Assembly (NCBI GenBank): GCA_032622095.1
Contig: CP136065.1
Coordinates: 40,489,503-40,553,502 of the forward strand
DNA from: Siphonodentalium dalli
Lineage: Eukaryota; Mollusca; Scaphopoda; Gadilida; Siphonodentaliidae
Reading direction: 5' to 3'
Length of the DNA stretch: 64,000 nucleotides
The position numbers and the translations under genes were made by a program. Below, one piece after another: positions 59,556 through 64,000 of this stretch. The notes below the pieces were generated by a model. It saw only the letters and a program-made list of their open reading frames with translations. It was not told the DNA's origin and did no database searches. How positions within the stretch are numbered: position 1 is the stretch's first letter; each line of letters starts with the position of its first letter.

Positions 59556-59955
59556 GGTAATGTCGCAAGAGCTATACTCGTCCTTGACCTCGATAAATGG
59601 AATGTGAATACGTCTGAACATGGTATTTCATCAAATATGATGCTTTTATGAAGTTTAATGATTAAAGCATCATGCTGTTTGTGATCAATATAAATAATTT
59701 ATATAAAATAATAGAGAATTTTATTATCACAAAATCATTCATGAATTTCGTGTTTTGAATTTTGAAAATGCGTGCCGCATCTATAATCTCAAATCGACTC
59801 CATTCCACCCGCACATCCAATTTGACTTATATATCAAGATGTTCCACCCACTTTGGTGTTATAGAAACTACCCGAAAAAGACCCGTTAATTAGTTGAATA
59901 TAACGTGACTGCAAATTCTGAGGTGAAGGTCGAGTATAGCTCTTGCGACATTACC
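59556..59955. mobile_element. 400-bp inverted-repeat element containing the second 175-bp copy
   Basis: Ends GGTAATGTCGCAAGAGCTAT-ACTCG and complement (about 34 bases, two mismatches). The 175-bp repeat occupies 59597-59771, immediately inside the left arm. Confidence 0.75.
59597..59771. repeat. 175-bp repeat, copy 2
   Basis: Same sequence and orientation as 58217-58391, 1,380 bases downstream. Flanks of the two copies do not match. Confidence 0.9.
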
Positions 59956-60634
59956 CCTCTACCCCAAATTACTGGTGTTCTGTACTTCGTAAATTAATTT
60001 ATATCTAATAAATTTACTAGTTTTAAAGTTACAGGTACATGTATAAGGTTTGATAGCTTGGCACTTGGGCAGAAATGGAACAAAACAATCTGCCATTTCT
60101 ACTTTCACACGAATCTATTGGCCGATATAACGAAAGTAGTACAACCAGTGCTAAAACAGTCTACTTTTACCTGGATTTTTCCCCTTGACGGCTACCGGCC
60201 CCATTCCCCTACCCCCTAGCGGAAACCCTGGTAGATGCCAATATAGAATTTAATGCAATTCTAAAACAATGCCATATAACAAAAATGCCAATTTTAAGGG
60301 TTGAGATTATGCATTGGTTCAAAATAAAAACAAATAGCCAGATTTTCATCCACACTCATTCAGGTCTTTAAGGCCCACCTCAAAAAGTTTTATTATGTCA
60401 TTGTAGCCCTGTGATAAATGGAGAGCAGATTGTGTCTTACATTACGTGCATAGTAGATTACTAGGATGCCTTAAGACAAGTACTATATACTATATTAGTA
60501 TAGAGTAGATTATGCTTTATGATAAGTGTAGGATTATTTATCCCCACCAGATCACTTGCTGACAGAGAATTTTATTCTACTTTGCATATCAAATTGCCTG
60601 CTCCTGTACACTTCTTGGATTGACAACATTAAAT
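59956..60634. other. no gene seen
   Basis: AT-rich DNA upstream of the candidate mitochondrial-leader exon. No clear TATA or initiator was identified. Confidence 0.4.
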
Positions 60635-60733
60635 ATGGCTCTACTTTGTCGAAATTGTGCTCGCCTCATGAATTCTTGCCATGGATTGATGCTTCTGAAA
60701 CGAAATCAACGCCTCTTCTCTTCTCAATTTCAG
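60635..60733 (+). CDS. candidate first exon encoding a mitochondrial targeting peptide
   Basis: A 33-codon stretch from ATG at 60635 to a strong donor CAG|GTAAGA at 60734. The peptide has no acidic residue and has Arg/Lys spaced among hydrophobic residues; its end RLFSSQFQ resembles mitochondrial presequence cleavage contexts. It ends in phase 0, as does the WHEP exon at 54048 on the same strand, so both could splice to the same exon beyond the window as alternative leaders of one synthetase. This link is inference; it could be the leader of an unrelated mitochondrial protein. An overlapping frame (60556-60750) in another register is a shadow. Confidence 0.5.
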
Positions 60734-60741
60734 GTAAGAAT

Positions 60742-61132
60742 CAAGTCTGAGTTTAGTGTGCCTATCATTTGCTAGCATCACCAAATTCACCGTCTTGGGA
60801 CCTCATTCTGCATGGCCTCAAAATCTATGGGAGACATAGACTCAGATTGAAGTTCCCAAATGGTGAATATTGTGATGTAAACCCACTGGGAACCTCGATT
60901 ATGCAATTTTTCATCTGCACATTGGGGATATAGATAAACTAAATTAAAAAAGAAATAGAATATATGTGAAGAATTTCTATAGAAATTTGATAATAAACTT
61001 TCCAGAGAAGATGAGGTCTAACCCGAATGAGGGTCAATTTAGTGATGTTAGCCTGCTGTGCAGGATAGTGTCACTAAATTCACCCTCTGGAAACTCATTC
61101 TGCAAATGACAGGCACACTAAACTCAGGCTTG
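60742..61132. mobile_element. relative of the hAT-like MITE at 10170
   Basis: Ends CAAGTCTGAGTTTAGTGTGC and complement CTCAGGCTTG. Inside are AATTCACC and CCTCATTCTGC words shared with 10170-10623, in inverted internal order. It starts 8 bases after the candidate splice donor. No matching 8-bp flanks remain. Confidence 0.7.
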
Positions 61133-61165
61133 GATCCCAGGAACATGATGGAAGCAAACAATTAA

Positions 61166-61389
61166 TACAGTAATGCCCTAAGTAATCGACTCCTTAAACA
61201 CAGCAGAATTATGTGTAACTTTTCAGGATTTAGTCGGAAATATGGCTTGTTGCCATTCATCGGAAAGCTCTCAGTGAGAGCTTTCCGATGAATGGCAACA
61301 AGCCATATATCCATATATCCGACTAAATCCTGAAAAGTTACCCATAATTCTGCTGTGTTTAAGGAGTCGATTACTTAGGGCATTACTTT
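61166..61389. mobile_element. 224-bp near-perfect palindrome (MITE)
   Basis: From TACAGTAATGCCCTAAGTAA to GGGCATTACTTTA. Arms of about 105 bases meet at GGAAAGCTCTCAGTGAGAGC. The outer 65 bases match the triplicated MITE at 42365; the inner part is different. Confidence 0.85.
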
Positions 61390-61906
61390 AGTTAGTCCAA
61401 ATTTCCCTCAATGTAATCCAGTGAAATCATTATGAATAATACTTGTTTACATCAAAGTACAGTTGCATTACTTTTCAATAGCAGTGTAAATCACCTGCTC
61501 ATCTAAAATCACACAAATCCACAAGAATTATCAACTGAAAGTAGCAATTTAATGTGAAAAATATATTTGATCACAATGCTTACTTAATTTCAAAAGAATA
61601 CAAACTCAATTGACATTGTGAACTTCGTAACAGTTCGGGCATTCTCTAGACGTTAACAAACAGATCAAATGTGAGGTTACTCCAAATTACACGGCATATT
61701 CAGCACATAATTTAACACAACGTAAAATTTGTACTTTTATTATAGTACATGATTATGACCATAAGATATCATTCTTTCTGATACATGTAGCAATTTGTAT
61801 TGATTTGTATGATAACATCGATTAAAATTGACGAAAAATCCCACCACTGCATCTGGGCATAAAGTCTGCTATAGATGAGTAAGGCAGCCGTACTTTGTAA
61901 AACAGT
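61390..61906. other. no gene seen
   Basis: AT-rich DNA, nothing recognised. Confidence 0.5.
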
Positions 61907-62039
61907 ATTATCAGGGCATACATCTCATCTGAATTTCCGAGAATCCATATATACTTTTTCACGAGAATCCAGGGTAATTTGCGAGAATATTTACAAGAAT
62001 CTAGATTTGGATTCTCGCCGAAATATAAGCCCTGATTAT
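61907..62039. mobile_element. 123-bp inverted-repeat MITE
   Basis: Element 61912-62034 with ends CAGGGCATACAT and ATATAAGCCCTG; inner pair CGAGAATCC / GGATTCTCG. ATTAT flanks both sides (61907-61911, 62035-62039). Confidence 0.65.
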
Positions 62040-62356
62040 CCCTACCGATTTCACTAGCTGGTTTATGTCAATGGAAACTTGGACTAACAGTAAGTCAGTT
62101 TAATCTGAGGTATGAACATTATCAGGTTGTTTTATTGACTTCTTGATACTATGATACTAGTATACATGTATGTTACCACAGGGAAGAATCAAAAGATTTT
62201 TTGGGGACACCATTTCTGTATTTTAGGATGTCCCTATATAAATTTGGATGTTAAAATATTCCTTACTGTACACTTGATTGTGCAAATAATGGCTCTATAT
62301 CAATTAAAGAGATGATGATTTTCATTGCAATTTGTTCATTTTGTTGAATTATAGAA

Positions 62357-63000
62357 TACTAGCAGATTAGCCCGCCACTGGCGCGATTGGTCCCATGGCT
62401 TTGGTCGATCCATTAATTTTTGTTTTTCAAGGTAACCCCGTACGTCGCTGCCACCGCTGATGCCCGAAATATCGCCCAAGGTCATTTGCGGGTACCCGTG
62501 TCAAGGTCATGTTGGGTGGACAAAATAACCGGACAAAAATATTTCCTGTCCCGAGTTGACCATACATAACAAATTTCACATCGATGTCACCGCTGACTAC
62601 CGAGATATCGCCCAAGGTCATTTGTGGGTACCCGTTTCAATGTCAAGGTCACATCGGTCGGACAAACTGACCCGATGAAAATCACCCCATCCCTTGGAAC
62701 CCCTAAGTACGAAATTTCGTCTCAATATCCCCAGTTGTGACCTGCCGTATATTTTCACTAAAGTAGATAAACGCTCTTTAATAGCGACGCCTCATATACA
62801 AACGCTCATTAATTATCACACGATTAACCCATCAATCCCCATTATGGTGGCAGTTGAAGGGTGAAGGAGTGGTCGCACAGGCTCGCGAATGGTCCGATGA
62901 CACTTCCTGTGGCTTTTTACCCTTAGGTAGGAAGTTTGGGCTCAATCGGTCGAGCCATTTTCGAGTCTATAAAGGATATATACATATATACATGTATATA
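62357..63000. repeat. 'CTAGCAGATTAGCCCG' repeat, copy 2, with internal duplication
   Basis: The first 88 bases match 18723-18812. Inside, ATATCGCCCAAGGTCATTTG and GGGTACCCGT recur about 135 bases apart (62470, 62605). It ends near GAGTCTATAAAGGATATATA, a style of ending common to invertebrate dispersed repeats. Confidence 0.65.
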
Positions 63001-63476
63001 CAGAAGTCTCAAAATATATGGTAGATGTCCTTGAACGTATAGAAAATTTGTCCTGAATAAATACTATCCACTTGGAATTTGGGGACATTTTGGCCTCCCA
63101 ATGTTTCAGTGCCCAAACCTGTAACAGGTATCAAAACAGCACTTGATCCTTCCATGTTTACCAGTACTAGTCCATGAATTCTGCTACTCCGTGAAAACTC
63201 CATGAATGGTTCTGAATACATACACAGAATGTGCTAGCTTTAATGCTTTATTTTGATTCAAACTGTGCTGACTGATATGGAAGTAAATATAATTATATGT
63301 GGGAGTAGCTACTGGTAGAAAAAAGTTTATCAGTGAGACATATGTTAAATTTCACATGGTGCATACTCCCCCACTGACTTATTAAGATCACCCTTGTTGT
63401 GTTGCCTGTGAAATAGTGGAATTCAATGTTTGCATGGATTGATGATCTTGCTCTGAAAGGGATTCCATATTAGTAG

Positions 63477-63587
63477 CCTAAGAATTACATCACGCTAAAA
63501 TTGATGATGGAAATTCAAATTGTTGGTAGTTTTGATTCTAATGAGGAACGTGTTCGAAGTCCTGTTCATAAAAGTATATCATTCAAG
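63477..63587 (+). CDS. possible internal exon, unassigned
   Basis: An open 37-codon stretch between a weak acceptor (ATTAGTAG| at 63476) and a good donor AAG|GTGAGA (63588), both phase 0. It contains MEIQIVGSFDSNEERVRSP. Alternatively an ATG at 63504 or 63507 starts it. I recognise no family. The next acceptor-like site, CTGTCTGCAG| at 63979, would lead to a stop after six codons in phase 0, so joining to it is not supported. Confidence 0.25.
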
Positions 63588-64000
63588 GTGAGAGCTTCTC
63601 ATTTCTAATGACTCCCAATTTTATTTGGCGTTTGAAAGGTGGATGTTCATTTACTTAAGGTGGGGTGGAGGTGACCAAATTTCTACCCTCGGTAAAATCT
63701 CAGTACATCATCCCTGTTAATTAGTAGAAATTTATACCTGTGCTAAAAACTAACATACATGTAGGCCAGAAATCTTTCCTCGACTAAAAAGCCTAGGAAT
63801 CGCACAGTTGCCATGTCCTACATGTACACATATAACTTCAGTTAAAAAAAATTGGAACTTGGTCGATTATCATGGCAGACTTCAGTTTGGTGTTTGCTTA
63901 AATTTGCTGAATATCAAGATAGTCCATGTTATCTCAGTAGTCTTCTTGGCATTCAACAAGGAATTTTTTCTGTCTGCAGACTTCCACAGTGCGACACTAA
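63588..64000. other. no gene seen
   Basis: AT-rich, ending just after a TTTTTTCTGTCTGCAG acceptor-like sequence at the window edge. Confidence 0.4.

Noticed and set aside
58217-59771. Small LTR retrotransposon with 175-bp LTRs
   Set aside because: No TG..CA ends, no matching target duplication, no primer-binding site, and unrelated complete MITEs fill the interval.
62450-62475. CTGATGCCCGAAAT as a hammerhead ribozyme core
   Set aside because: There is no room for stem II between the two conserved boxes, and no flanking stems were found.

Overview
The window is eukaryotic, AT-rich, intron- and transposon-dominated DNA, with no prokaryotic gene organisation. Most open frames are under 100 codons and lie in repeats. 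The combination of GACGGACGG-tailed 'CATAACTC' repeats, a tRNA-derived SINE with a lophotrochozoan-type body, CR1/L2-like retroelements (one with a 2A motif) and dense MITEs suggests a marine invertebrate, most likely a mollusc or another lophotrochozoan. That assignment is inference from repeat style only.

Layout. 0-12.5 kb: dispersed repeat A beside telomere-like blocks, a foldback element, a PIF/Harbinger-like element (TTA target duplication), double-hairpin MITEs, two short tandem arrays and an hAT-like MITE with an 8-bp target duplication. 13-17 kb: a 2.7-kb minisatellite of 58-bp units, then a 155-bp tandem array. 21-24.6 kb: a degenerate non-LTR retrotransposon carrying a 2A ribosome-skipping motif, split by a 1,271-bp Harbinger-like element and truncated at a foldback element. 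25-37 kb: mostly unassigned DNA with several small inverted-repeat elements, including an hAT MITE nested in one. 37.7-40.2, 46.9-48.7 and 51.2-51.5 kb: foldback elements whose terminal repeats are arrays of short palindromes centred on GCGCTTAAGCGC. 42-45.5 kb: a triplicated palindromic MITE, two tandem duplications and the SINE. 49.4-49.7 kb: a promoter-like block with a CTCF-like site. 52.8-56 kb: three non-LTR retrotransposon 3' parts. 56-62 kb: more inverted-repeat elements and a perfect 175-bp direct repeat.

Host coding sequence is sparse. The best candidate is a short first exon at 54048-54143 encoding a WHEP domain, as at the start of histidyl-tRNA synthetase. A second candidate at 60635-60733 encodes a mitochondrial-targeting-like peptide ending in a strong splice donor. 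Both are on the plus strand and both end in phase 0. They could be alternative first exons of one dual-targeted synthetase gene running off the right edge, but no shared downstream exon is visible here. A possible internal exon at 63477-63587 is unassigned.

The most distinctive structural theme is self-complementarity: many separate elements of several families would fold into hairpins. Some mobile elements have inserted inside others at recognisable target sites (TAA, TTAA, 8-bp), which gives a partial order of events.
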